Part shown: one piece after another, positions 34,107-42,470 of the stretch | Layout of the letters: every line of letters starts with the position of its first letter | Numbering within the stretch: position 1 is the stretch's first letter | Notes under the pieces: model-generated | Seen by the model: the letters and a program-made list of their open reading frames with translations, nothing else | The model's database searches: none | Told to the model about the DNA's origin: nothing | Translations under genes and position numbers: made by a program | Assembly: GCF_003634935.1 (NCBI RefSeq) | Contig: NZ_RBXO01000001.1 | Location: forward strand, 2,009,501 to 2,073,500 | Source of the DNA: Saccharothrix australiensis | GTDB taxonomy: Bacteria; Actinomycetota; Actinomycetes; Mycobacteriales; Pseudonocardiaceae | Direction of reading: 5' to 3' | Length of the DNA: 64,000 bases

Positions 34107-34931
34107 ATGGCACTGGCATCGCTGCGCGCCGCGGCTGCGGCGGTGTGCTCCACCGCGCTGGTCCTCGCCTCCTGCTCACCGGGCGACGACACGACCGTCC
34201 TCGGCAAGGCCCGCGCCGACCGGTTGGTGATCGCCGTGAGCTACGACCAGCCCGGCCTCGGCGTGCGCCGGCTCGACGGCGTCTTCAAGGGGTTCGACGT
34301 CGACGTGGCGCGGTACGTGGCCAGGGAGCTCGGCACGGAGAACGTCACGTTCGTGGAGGCCACCCCGTCCCAGCGGGAGAAGTTGCTCACCGAGGGCCGC
34401 GCGGACCTGGTCGTCTCCACCTACTCGATCACCGACAAGCGCAAGGAGGTGATCGACTTCGTCGGGCCGTACTTCGTGGCGGGCCAGGACCTGATGGTCA
34501 GGCTCACCGACACGCACATCACCGGTCCGGAGTCGCTCACCGCGGGCGTGAAGCTGTGCTCGGTGGAGAACACCACCTCGGCGCAGCACGTGAAGGACCG
34601 GTTCGCCCAGTCCGTGGAACTGGTGAATTACCCGAACTTCAGCGACTGCGTCACCGCCCTGCTGGCCGAGCAGGTGGACGCGATGACGACCGACGACGTG
34701 ATCCTCGCGGGCTACGCGGCGCAGAACCCCGAGCTGCTGCGAGTCGTCGGGAAGCCGTTCAGCGAGGAGCGGTACGGCATCGGCCTCCGCCGCGGCGACG
34801 CCGCCGGGAAGGCGAAGGTGACCGCGGCCGTCCAGAAGATGATGGATTCCGGCGAGTGGCGCAGGTCACTGGAGGAGAACGTCGGCCAGTCGGGCTACGC
34901 CATCCCCGACGCGCCCAAGATCGTCCCGTGA
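34107..34931 (+). CDS. Orphan glutamate-type ABC binding lipoprotein (GluB paralogue)
   Basis: A 274-residue SBP family 3 lipoprotein; lipobox LASC, lipid-acceptor C23. It shares with GluB the segments YDQPGLGVR, GFDVDVARYVA, STYSITDKRKEVIDFVGPYF, AGQDL, TTDDVILAGYA and KPFSEERYGIGL. AAAGGGGAAGA precedes the ATG. There are no permease or ATPase genes beside it, so it probably delivers its ligand to GluCDA; the shared promoter sequence supports that. It could instead be a sensor-type receptor. Confidence 0.85.
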   Translation: MALASLRAAAAAVCSTALVLASCSPGDDTTVLGKARADRLVIAVSYDQPGLGVRRLDGVFKGFDVDVARYVARELGTENVTFVEATPSQREKLLTEGRADLVVSTYSITDKRKEVIDFVGPYFVAGQDLMVRLTDTHITGPESLTAGVKLCSVENTTSAQHVKDRFAQSVELVNYPNFSDCVTALLAEQVDAMTTDDVILAGYAAQNPELLRVVGKPFSEERYGIGLRRGDAAGKAKVTAAVQKMMDSGEWRRSLEENVGQSGYAIPDAPKIVP

Positions 34932-34988
34932 CGCGCGACCACCCCGATAGCGGTCTGACCGGCGCGTTCGAGGTCGTAGGCTCGCCGG

Positions 34989-35765
34989 GTGCCTGCTTCT
35001 CACTTCGTTCCCCAGTACCGCGCGGACGGGCCGGTCCGCGCCGGTATCCCCGAGCACGGCCGGATACCCCGCTACTACGCGGTGAAGACCGAGTTGTTGT
35101 GGTTGATCGAGGCACTGGGGGAGGGCACCGCCCTGCCGTCCGAGCGGGAGCTCGCCGAGCGGTTCTCGGTGTCCCGCGTGACGCTGCGCCAGGCGGTGGG
35201 CGAGCTGGTGCTGGAGGGCAAGCTCCAGCGCCGCCAGGGCAGCGGCACCTACGTCGCGCCCCCCAAGCTGGTGCAGCCGCTGTCCCTGGTCAGCTACACG
35301 GAGGGGATGCGGCGGCAGGGCGTGGCCCCGGCGCGCAGCGTGATCACCGTCGAGCACCTGCCCGCGGACGACGTGCTGGCGCGCGACCTGCGCATCACCC
35401 GCGGCGACACGGTGGTGCACCTCGAACGCGTGCTGCTCGCCGACGACGAGCGGGTCGGCCTGGAGTCGACCTACCTGCCCGAGGCGCGCTTCCCGACGCT
35501 GGTGGAGGTGTTCGACCCGACGACGTCGCTGTACGCGTGCCTGACCGACCGGCTCGGCGTCGTGTTCGCCGAGGCGGAGGAGCGGGTGGAGACGGTGCTG
35601 ACGACACCGCGCGAGGCGTTGCTGATCGGCACGAACCCGGCGCTGCCGATGCTGCTGCTGCACCGCGTGTCGTACGACGAGGACGGCGCGCCCATCGAGC
35701 GCGTGCGGTCGCTGTACCGGGGTGACCGGTTCAGCTTCGTCGCGCGACTCCGCGCGGAGGCATAG
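34989..35765 (+). CDS. GntR-family (HutC/UTRA) regulator of the phosphonate operon
   Basis: A 258-residue repressor-type regulator. Winged helix at about 28-95 (LPSERELAERFSVSRVTLRQAVGEL in outline, RRQGSGTYVA). UTRA effector domain at about 105-255 (TRGDTVVHLERVLLAD, ESTYLPEARFP). It stands directly upstream of, and in the same direction as, genes for aminoethylphosphonate uptake and breakdown; GntR/UTRA proteins (PhnR type) regulate such operons in other bacteria. A perfect 20-bp palindrome follows the stop. Confidence 0.85.
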   Translation: MPASHFVPQYRADGPVRAGIPEHGRIPRYYAVKTELLWLIEALGEGTALPSERELAERFSVSRVTLRQAVGELVLEGKLQRRQGSGTYVAPPKLVQPLSLVSYTEGMRRQGVAPARSVITVEHLPADDVLARDLRITRGDTVVHLERVLLADDERVGLESTYLPEARFPTLVEVFDPTTSLYACLTDRLGVVFAEAEERVETVLTTPREALLIGTNPALPMLLLHRVSYDEDGAPIERVRSLYRGDRFSFVARLRAEA

Positions 35766-35769
35766 CTTC

Positions 35770-35789
35770 CGACGTTCGGCCGAACGTCG
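35770..35789. promoter_or_regulatory. 20-bp perfect palindrome upstream of the phosphonate operon
   Basis: CGACGTTCGGCCGAACGTCG. It starts 5 bp after the GntR stop and lies 72 bp before the oxidoreductase ATG. It could be the terminator of the regulator gene or the regulator's operator. TCTAGTCCAC at about 35819-35828 resembles half of a known PhnR-type site. Confidence 0.5.
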
Positions 35790-35861
35790 GGCCGAACAGG
35801 TCACGGACCGGTAACCCATCTAGTCCACATCTCCAGTTCACTTCCGCGTCGCAGTGGGGAC

Positions 35862-37016
35862 ATGGTCGGTTCGTCACGACCACGCACCGTTCGCGGCGTG
35901 CGAGTGCTCATCGTTGGTGGTGGCGTGCTGGGGACCATGCACGCCTGGCAGGCCGTGGAACGCGGCCACGAAGTGGTCCAACTGGAACGGGAACCCGAGG
36001 CGCGAGGGGCCTCGGTGCGCAACTTCGGCCTCGTGTGGGTCGGCGGGCGCGCGGCGGGCGCGGAACTGGACGTCGCGCTGCGCGCCCGCGAGCTGTGGGA
36101 GCGGATCGGGGAACGGGTGCCCGCGCTCGGGTTCCGGGCCAACGGCTCGCTGACCGTGCTGCGGACGCCCGCGGAGGTGGCCGTCGCGGAGGAGACCGCC
36201 GCGCGGGCCGACGCCTCCGAGCGCGGCCTGAAGCTGCTCGACCCCGCCGAGGTCCGGGCGCTGAACCCGGCGGTGCGGGGCGACCTGCTGGCGGCCCTGT
36301 GGTGCGAGCGCGACGGCGCCGTCGAGCCGCGCACCGCGCAGCCGGCGCTGCGGGCCGCCCTGGAGGCGTCCGGCCGCTACACGTGGCTGCCCGGCCGCGA
36401 GGTCCGGTCGGTGTCCGCCGGCCGCGTCCGGGACGACCGGGGCGACGAGCACCGCGCCGACGTGGTCGTGCTGTGCACGGGCGCGTGGCTCGGCGGCGTG
36501 GTCCGCGAGCTGACCGGCGGCGTGCCGGTGCGCCGGGTGCGGTTGCAGATGATGCAGACCGAGCCGCTGGGCGAGCCGTTGACGACGTCCGTCGCGGACG
36601 GCGACAGCCTGCGCTACTACCCGGCCTACCGGGGTGCGGCGCTGGACGCGTTGAACAGCGGCCAGCCCCAGCCCGACGTGGCCCGCGAGCACGCCATGCA
36701 GCTCCTGGTGGTGCAGCGCCTCGACGGCGGGCTGACCATCGGCGACACCCACGCGTACGACGAGCCGTTCCCGTTCGACACCGAGGACGCGCCCTACGAC
36801 CACCTCGCGGCCGTCGCCGAGCAGGTGCTCGGCCGGCCGCTGCCCCGCGTCGCCCGCCGCTGGGCGGGTGTCTACGCGCAGTGCCGGGACACCTCGCGGG
36901 TCGTGCACCGGGAGCAGGTCGAGCCGGGCGTGTGGCTGGTGACCGGCCCCGGCGGGCGCGGCATGACGTGCTCGCCCGCCATCGCGTCCGACACGGCCGA
37001 CGAGGTGGGCCTGTGA
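35862..37016 (+). CDS. FAD-dependent oxidoreductase of phosphonate operons (TIGR03364/HpnW type)
   Basis: A 384-residue (or 372 if started at the GTG at 35898) DAO-family flavoenzyme. FAD loop VLIVGGGVLGTMHAWQAVERGHEV in outline, then ARGASVRNFGLVWVGGR, the substrate region LQMMQTEPLG, and the C-terminal VTGPGGRGMTCSP. This family sits beside phosphonatase-like genes; some members oxidise aminoethylphosphonate or its N-methyl form to phosphonoacetaldehyde. The stop overlaps the next start (GTGA). Confidence 0.82.
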   Translation: MVGSSRPRTVRGVRVLIVGGGVLGTMHAWQAVERGHEVVQLEREPEARGASVRNFGLVWVGGRAAGAELDVALRARELWERIGERVPALGFRANGSLTVLRTPAEVAVAEETAARADASERGLKLLDPAEVRALNPAVRGDLLAALWCERDGAVEPRTAQPALRAALEASGRYTWLPGREVRSVSAGRVRDDRGDEHRADVVVLCTGAWLGGVVRELTGGVPVRRVRLQMMQTEPLGEPLTTSVADGDSLRYYPAYRGAALDALNSGQPQPDVAREHAMQLLVVQRLDGGLTIGDTHAYDEPFPFDTEDAPYDHLAAVAEQVLGRPLPRVARRWAGVYAQCRDTSRVVHREQVEPGVWLVTGPGGRGMTCSPAIASDTADEVGL

Positions 37017-37660
37017 CCTCCCTGGTGGTGTTCGACATGGCCGGTACGACCGTGCTGGACGACGGGCTGGTGGAACGCGCGTTCCGGCGGGCGCTGCCGG
37101 GCGCGACGCCCGGCATGGTGGACTACGTCCGGGCCACGATGGGCCAGTCCAAGATCGTCGTGTTCCGCGCGCTGCTGCACGACGAGGCCGCCGCGCAGCG
37201 GGCGAACGCGGCGTTCGAGGAGGCGTACGCGGCGCTGGTCGCGGAGGGGCGCTGCGCGCCCGTGCCCGGTGCGGCCGACGTGATCGCCGACCTTCGCTCG
37301 AAGGGCGTGAAGGTCGCCTTCAGCACCGGCTTCTCGCGCGCCACGCAGCACGTCATCCTCTCCGCCCTCGGCTGGACCGACCTGGCGGACTTCACGACCA
37401 CCCCGGCCGAGGCGGGTCGGGGCAGGCCGTACCCGGACATGGTGCTCGCCGCCGTGCTCGGCCTGGGCCTGCCCGACGTCCGCGAGGTCGCCGTCGTCGG
37501 CGACACGCCCTCGGACGTGCTGACCGGCCTGCGCGCCGGCGCGGGCGTCGTGGCCGGCGTGCTCACCGGCGCGGGCACGCGCGCCGAACTGGCCGCCGCG
37601 GGCGCGACCCACGTCCTCGACTCCGTGCTCGACCTCCCCGCCGTCCTCGAAGGGTTGTGA
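37013..37660 (+). CDS. Phosphonatase-like HAD hydrolase (TIGR03351 type)
   Basis: A 215-residue HAD enzyme. Nucleophile D8 lies in FDMAGTT, the same D-x-A-G-T-T as phosphonoacetaldehyde hydrolase PhnX. MGQSK (43-47) supplies K47 at the place of the PhnX Schiff-base lysine. STGFSR and VGDTPSDV are the later HAD motifs. Expected to cleave the C-P bond of phosphonoacetaldehyde to acetaldehyde and phosphate. Coupled on both sides by GTGA overlaps. Confidence 0.85.
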   Translation: MTSLVVFDMAGTTVLDDGLVERAFRRALPGATPGMVDYVRATMGQSKIVVFRALLHDEAAAQRANAAFEEAYAALVAEGRCAPVPGAADVIADLRSKGVKVAFSTGFSRATQHVILSALGWTDLADFTTTPAEAGRGRPYPDMVLAAVLGLGLPDVREVAVVGDTPSDVLTGLRAGAGVVAGVLTGAGTRAELAAAGATHVLDSVLDLPAVLEGL

Positions 37661-38706
37661 CGACAGTGTTCCCGAAGGTCCCCGGCATCCCGAAGGTCCG
37701 GGGCGTCCGCGCGCTGCCGGCCGTCGGCCTGCTCCTGCTCACCACCGCCTGCGGCGGCACGGCCGGTGGCGGCACGGCCGACGACCGGACCGTCACCGTC
37801 TACACCGTCGACGGGCTCGCCGGCTGGTACGGCAAGCGCGCCGCCGAGTTCGAGGCCAGGACCGGCATCGCGGTCCGGCTCGTGGAGAGCGGTTCCGGCG
37901 AGGTCGTGACCCGCGCCGAGCGGGAGAGGGCCAACCCGCAGGCCGACGTGCTGGTGACGCTGCCGCCGTTCATCCAGCGCGCCGAGGCGGCCGGGCTGCT
38001 CGCCGAGTACGCGCCCGCCGGCGCGGACCGGGTCGCCGAGCGCACCGGCCGGTACACCGCGATCGTCGACAACTACCTGGGCTTCATCCGCAACCCGAAG
38101 CTCGCCGTGCCCGCGCCCACGACGTGGCAGGACCTGCTCGACCCGCGGTTCCAGGGCAAGCTCCAGTACTCCACGCCCGGTCAGGCCGGTGACGGCACGG
38201 CGGTGTTGTTGCAGCTCAAGCACGTCTACGGCGACCAGGGCGCGCTGGACTACCTGGCCAGGCTGGAGAAGAACAACGTCGGGCCGTCGTCGTCGACCGG
38301 CAAGCTCCAGCCGAAGGTCTCCAAGGGCGAGATCCTGGTGGCCAACGGCGACCTCCAGATGAACCTCACCTCGATCCGGGACGACAAGTCCGAGTTCGAG
38401 GTGTTCTTCCCGGCCGACGAGCGGGGCGTGCGCTCGACGTTCGCCATCCCGTACTCCGCCGGGCTCGCCACCGGCGCGCCGCACGCGGACAACGGTCGGA
38501 AGTTCCTGGACTTCCTGCTCTCGCCCGAGGTCCAGCGCACCGTCGCCACCGACGCGATGGGGCTGCCCACCCGCTCCGACGTGCCCGCCGAGGGCCCGAT
38601 CGCGGAGCTGCTCGCCGGCGTCGAGGTGTGGCAGCCGGACTGGACGGCCGTGGTCGCGACCCTGGACGCCGACCTCGCGGCGTACGCCAAGGCGGTCGGC
38701 CGGTGA
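37657..38706 (+). CDS. phnS: 2-Aminoethylphosphonate ABC transporter, binding lipoprotein
   Basis: A 349-residue exported lipoprotein; the lipobox LTTAC places the acceptor at C32 with the GTG start used here. The mature part is an iron/AEP-type (family 1) binding protein: VTVYTVDGLAGWYGKRAAEFEARTG in outline, SGEVVTRAERERANPQADV, NNVGPSSSTGK and FLDFLLSPEVQ. It begins inside the stop of the phosphonatase-like gene and ends inside the start of the ATPase gene. Confidence 0.85.
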   Translation: MTTVFPKVPGIPKVRGVRALPAVGLLLLTTACGGTAGGGTADDRTVTVYTVDGLAGWYGKRAAEFEARTGIAVRLVESGSGEVVTRAERERANPQADVLVTLPPFIQRAEAAGLLAEYAPAGADRVAERTGRYTAIVDNYLGFIRNPKLAVPAPTTWQDLLDPRFQGKLQYSTPGQAGDGTAVLLQLKHVYGDQGALDYLARLEKNNVGPSSSTGKLQPKVSKGEILVANGDLQMNLTSIRDDKSEFEVFFPADERGVRSTFAIPYSAGLATGAPHADNGRKFLDFLLSPEVQRTVATDAMGLPTRSDVPAEGPIAELLAGVEVWQPDWTAVVATLDADLAAYAKAVGR

Positions 38707-39746
38707 CGCCGGCCGTCGAGCTGCGCGGCGTATCCGTCCACTTCGGACGGACCGTCGCGCTGCACGGCCTGGACCTAGCGGTGGCGCCGGGTGAGACCCT
38801 GGCGCTGCTCGGCCCGTCCGGCTCCGGCAAGTCGACCGCGCTCAAGGCCGTGGCCGGGTTCCTCCGGCCCACGTCCGGGCGGGTGCTGCTGGCCGGGCGG
38901 GACGTGACGGACACCCCGCCCAACCGCCGCGGGCTCGGGGTCGTCGTGCAGAGCTACGCGCTGTTCCCGCACCTGAAGGTCGCCGACAACGTGGCGTTCG
39001 GGCTCCGGGCCCGGCGCATGCCGCGCCGGGCCGTCGCCGAGCGCGTGGAGGAGGTGCTGGACCTGGTCGGCATGGCGGGCTTCCGGGACCGCTACCCGCG
39101 CCAGCTCTCCGGCGGCCAGCAGCAGCGGGTGGCCATCGCCCGCGCGCTCGCGATCCGGCCGCCCGTGCTGCTGCTGGACGAGCCGCTGTCGGCGCTGGAC
39201 GCGGCGCTGCGCGAGGAGATGGTCGCCGAGCTGCTGCGGCTGCGGTCGGAGCTGCCCGACACCGCGATCGTGCACGTGACGCACGACCAGGGCGAGGCGC
39301 TGGCGCTGGCCGACCGGATCGCCGTGATGCGGGACGCGCGGCTGGTGGAGGTGGGGCCGACCGAGTCGCTCTACCACCGGCCGGCCGAGGCGTTCACCGC
39401 GTCGTTCCTCGGCGCGTCGAACCTGCTGCCGGTGGAGGTGGTGGACGCGGACACGGTGCGGCTCGGCGACGTGCGGCTGGCCGCGTCGTCGGGCGGGCTG
39501 CCGCCGGGCGAGGCCGTGGCGCTGGGCGTCCGGCCGCACCGGGTCGGGGTGCGGGAGTTCACCGGGCACGGGCTCGCGGCGCGGCTGGTCGCCGTGCAGT
39601 GGCGCGGCACCGGTTTCCGCCTCGACCTGGACTTGGAGCTGGGGCACCGGCTGCGGGCGGAGGTGCCCGCCGTCGAGGGCCTGGCCGTGGGCTCCCGCGT
39701 CGAGGTGTCCATCCCGGACGGTTGTCCGCTGGTGCGGGTGGCGTGA
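38703..39746 (+). CDS. phnT: 2-Aminoethylphosphonate ABC transporter, ATP-binding protein
   Basis: A 347-residue importer ATPase. Walker [10 protein letters not shown] (37-45), Q-loop [14 protein letters not shown], signature QLSGGQQQR, Walker [12 protein letters not shown], switch VTHDQGEAL. After about residue 240 comes a TOBE regulatory domain ([14 protein letters not shown]), as in PotA/FbpC-type ATPases. Starts with GTGA overlap to phnS and ends with TGATG overlap to phnU. Confidence 0.88.
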   Translation: MTPAVELRGVSVHFGRTVALHGLDLAVAPGETLALLGPSGSGKSTALKAVAGFLRPTSGRVLLAGRDVTDTPPNRRGLGVVVQSYALFPHLKVADNVAFGLRARRMPRRAVAERVEEVLDLVGMAGFRDRYPRQLSGGQQQRVAIARALAIRPPVLLLDEPLSALDAALREEMVAELLRLRSELPDTAIVHVTHDQGEALALADRIAVMRDARLVEVGPTESLYHRPAEAFTASFLGASNLLPVEVVDADTVRLGDVRLAASSGGLPPGEAVALGVRPHRVGVREFTGHGLAARLVAVQWRGTGFRLDLDLELGHRLRAEVPAVEGLAVGSRVEVSIPDGCPLVRVA

Positions 39747-40564
39747 TGCGGCGGTTGGTCTGGCTGCTGCCGCCGGTCGCGGTGCTGGTGGTGTTCTTCG
39801 GCTACCCCCTGGCGCTGGTGCTGCACCAGTCCTTCGTGGCCGACGACGGCGCGATCGGCCTGGCGACCTGGCGGGAGGTGCTGACGTCGGCGGAGTTCGG
39901 GCGGGCCCTGGGTCGGACGGCCCTGCTGGCGGTCGCGGCGACCGTCGGGTGCCTGGTGCTGGGCGTGTTCCTGGCCCTGGTGATCGCGTTCGCGCCGTTC
40001 CCCGGCGCGCGGGCCGTCTCGCGGCTGGTGGACGTCGTGCTGGCGTTCCCGTCGTTCCTGATCGCCCTGGCGTTCACGTTCCTGTACGGCAGCGCGGGCG
40101 TGCTCAACGCCGCGCTGGGCAGCGGGTCGGTGGACTTCCTGTACTCGCCGTGGGGCGTGCTGCTCGCCGAGATCACGTTCTACACGCCGTTCGTGATGCG
40201 GCCCGCGTTGGCGGCGTTCAGCCAGGTACCGGGCGCGCAGCTGGACGTGGCGGCCAGCTTGGGCGCGTCGCCGTGGCGGGTGCTGCGGCAGGTGGTGCTG
40301 CCCGAGGCGCTGCCCGCGCTGGCGTCCGGGGCCTGCCTGACCCTGCTGCTGTGCATGAACGAGTTCGGGATCGTGCTGTTCGTCGGGGCGAAGGACGTCA
40401 TCACGCTGCCGATGCTGGTGTACACCAAGGCGATCGTGACGTTCGACTACCCGGCCGCGTGCGTCGTCGCCGTGGTGAACGTCGTGTTCTCCGGCGCGCT
40501 GTACGCCCTGCACCGGTGGGTGTTCGCGAAGGGAGCGGGCCGTGCTGCTGTGGACGCGGCGTAG
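39746..40564 (+). CDS. phnU: 2-Aminoethylphosphonate ABC transporter permease 1
   Basis: A 272-residue membrane permease with about six helices. The ATPase-contact loop is QLDVAASLGASPWRVLRQVVLPEALP in outline (EAA-type AASLGAS). GYPLALVLHQSF near the N-terminus is typical for PotB/PhnU permeases. Overlaps phnT by one base and phnV by 23 bases, so expression is tightly coupled. Confidence 0.85.
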   Translation: MRRLVWLLPPVAVLVVFFGYPLALVLHQSFVADDGAIGLATWREVLTSAEFGRALGRTALLAVAATVGCLVLGVFLALVIAFAPFPGARAVSRLVDVVLAFPSFLIALAFTFLYGSAGVLNAALGSGSVDFLYSPWGVLLAEITFYTPFVMRPALAAFSQVPGAQLDVAASLGASPWRVLRQVVLPEALPALASGACLTLLLCMNEFGIVLFVGAKDVITLPMLVYTKAIVTFDYPAACVVAVVNVVFSGALYALHRWVFAKGAGRAAVDAA

Positions 40565-41339
40565 TCGCGCGCTGGCCGTGGCGGTGTTCGCGGTGCTGTT
40601 CACGGTCGTGGTGGTCGCACCACTGGCGATGATCGTGCTGGCGTCGGTGGCCGGGTCGTGGAACGGCGTGCTGCCCGCGGAACTCACCGGCGCGCACCTC
40701 GCCTCCGCCGTCCGCGGCGACGCCGTGGCCAGCGCGGTGGTGAGCGCCCAGACGGCGGTGATCGCGGCGTTGGCGGCGGTCGTGCTGGGCACGTGGTTGG
40801 CGCTGGGGTCGGAACGCGCGCCCGGTCCGGTGCGGCGGGTGGTGGACGCGGCGGCGCACCTGCCGCTGGCCGTGCCGTCGGTGGTGGTCGGGTTGGGTCT
40901 GCTGGTGGCGTTCAGCCGGCCACCGCTGCTGTTGAACGGCACGCGCTGGATCGTGCTCGTCGCGCACCTGGTGATCCTGCTGCCGTTCACCTTCAGCGTC
41001 GTGTCCGCGGCGCAGCGGCGCGTGGACCCGCTCGTGGCGGCCGTGGCGGCGAGCCTCGGCGCGTCACCGGCGCGCGTGCTGTGGCAGGTGCGGCTGCCCG
41101 CGCTGCTGCCCGCGATGTCCGCGTCCGCGTCGCTGGGGCTGGCGCTGTCGATGGGCGAGGTGGGCGCGACGATCATGCTGTACCCACCGGACTGGCGGAC
41201 GCTCCCGGTGAGCGTGTTCGCGCTGACCGACCGGGGCCAGGTGTTCGCGGCGTCCGCGTCCACCGTGCTGCTGCTGGGCATCACGCTGGTCGGGTTGGTG
41301 GCCCTGGGTGCGGTCCGGTCCCGCGCGGCGGAACGCTAG
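40542..41339 (+). CDS. phnV: 2-Aminoethylphosphonate ABC transporter permease 2
   Basis: A 265-residue permease, partner of the preceding one. Membrane helices at about 13-35, 65-90, 100-120, 130-150, 185-205 and 235-258; the contact loop is AAVAASLGASPARVLWQVRLP in outline. GEVGATIMLYPPDWRTLP is conserved in AEP permeases. The GTG start at 40542 lies inside phnU. Last gene of the phosphonate operon; a small hairpin (41398-41417) lies downstream. Confidence 0.85.
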   Translation: MLLWTRRSRALAVAVFAVLFTVVVVAPLAMIVLASVAGSWNGVLPAELTGAHLASAVRGDAVASAVVSAQTAVIAALAAVVLGTWLALGSERAPGPVRRVVDAAAHLPLAVPSVVVGLGLLVAFSRPPLLLNGTRWIVLVAHLVILLPFTFSVVSAAQRRVDPLVAAVAASLGASPARVLWQVRLPALLPAMSASASLGLALSMGEVGATIMLYPPDWRTLPVSVFALTDRGQVFAASASTVLLLGITLVGLVALGAVRSRAAER

Positions 41340-41493
41340 CGACGCGGAACGCCGTCGGCGCGGAACGTTAGCGAAGCGTGAGGTGATAGCGGCCATTGGC
41401 AGGCACTGCGGCCTGCCCTTGCGGTAGTACCGTTGGTGCTCGGGAAGTGAGTCCTCCTCACCCGCAACGGCGCGGGGGAAGCGGGGGTGCGCC

Positions 41494-41820
41494 GTGACGT
41501 TCAAAGAGGAGTTCCTGGCGGAACTCGAAGACTGCCTGCGCGGCTACGGCGCCGTGCCGGTGTGCGACCCCGGTGCCGTCGCCCGGTTCATCGACTACGT
41601 GCGGCGGCTGCCCGAGGACGACCAGCGGCTGCGGTGCCTCGCGGGCGTCGACCAGGGCTCGGGCTCGTTCTGGAACAACCCCGCCGTCTGGTGGGAGCAG
41701 GTGCCGAGGTTCGGTGTCGCGGCGCACGACTGCTCCGACCTGCTCGACCGGATGCTGGACGAGGCGATCAGCGACGAGATCGACGTGCTGGAGATGGAGA
41801 TCCGGGAACTGCCCGGCTGA
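41494..41820 (+). CDS. Hypothetical protein, 108 aa
   Basis: Not recognised. A soluble, acidic, mostly helical small protein with two Cys near the N-terminus (ELEDCLRGYG, VPVCDPG), a WNNPAVWWEQVPRFG aromatic patch in the middle and an acidic C-terminal helix (DEIDVLEMEIREL). The GTG has GCGGGGG upstream and codon use matches the neighbours, so it is probably real. Transcribed alone; a 16-bp terminator follows. Confidence 0.6.
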   Translation: MTFKEEFLAELEDCLRGYGAVPVCDPGAVARFIDYVRRLPEDDQRLRCLAGVDQGSGSFWNNPAVWWEQVPRFGVAAHDCSDLLDRMLDEAISDEIDVLEMEIRELPG

Positions 41821-41832
41821 GCGCGGAAACCA

Positions 41833-41868
41833 CCCGTGGTGCGTCCGGGTCGCCGGACGCACCACGGG
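41833..41868. terminator. Bidirectional terminator hairpin
   Basis: Perfect 16-bp stem 41833-41848 with 41853-41868 around GTCG, between two converging genes. Confidence 0.8.
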
Positions 41869-41873
41869 GCGTC

Positions 41874-42470
41874 TCACACCGACAGCAGGCGGTCGAAGAA
41901 CGAGCGGTAGCGCCGCAGCGCGAGCCTCAGCTCCTCGGTGTCGGCCTCCCCGCCCGCCTGCCACTGGCCCTCCAACGAGCGCTTGTGCTCGGCGAACGTG
42001 GTCGCCAGGCTCTGGATCACCTGCGCCACCAACTCGTCCGCGCGGCGCACCGCGTCGCGGGGGTCGTCCACGAAGTCGGCTTGCAGGGCACGCCACTCGC
42101 CCTGGAAACCGTCCGCTTCCCCGGTGGTGAACAGGGGTTCGTCGTCATCGCCGCGCGGCGCGGCACCCGTTCCGGGAGCGGTCGCGTCCCGGTTCTCCGC
42201 CGTCCTGTGGTGCCCGGCGGTGGCGTCGGCGGGCTCCGCCGCACCCGTCGTGGTTCCGGCCGTGTCGGTGGTCCCGGTCGCGTCCGGGGAGCCGGACGTC
42301 CGCGCATCGGCGTCGTGCTCGTCCACGACCCGCTCGGGCCGGTCCTCGTCCGTGACCCGGTCGGCGGCGCCCATACCCGTCGGGTCGGGGAACCGTTCGC
42401 CCGTCGGGGATTCACGGTGACCGCGCTTCTCCGGCGGCACGAAATCGTCGGTGGTGAGGCGATCGGTCAT
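41874..42470 (-). CDS. Hypothetical protein, disordered N-terminus plus C-terminal helical domain
   Basis: A 198-residue protein without a known family. Residues 1 to about 115 are Asp/Thr/Ala/Gly/Pro-rich and likely disordered. The C-terminal 80 residues form a helical domain ([49 protein letters not shown]) that is clearly paralogous to the C-terminal domain of the next gene upstream. Its ATG overlaps the stop of that gene (TGATG); a GTG one codon earlier is also possible. Confidence 0.65.
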   Translation of the reverse strand: MTDRLTTDDFVPPEKRGHRESPTGERFPDPTGMGAADRVTDEDRPERVVDEHDADARTSGSPDATGTTDTAGTTTGAAEPADATAGHHRTAENRDATAPGTGAAPRGDDDEPLFTTGEADGFQGEWRALQADFVDDPRDAVRRADELVAQVIQSLATTFAEHKRSLEGQWQAGGEADTEELRLALRRYRSFFDRLLSV

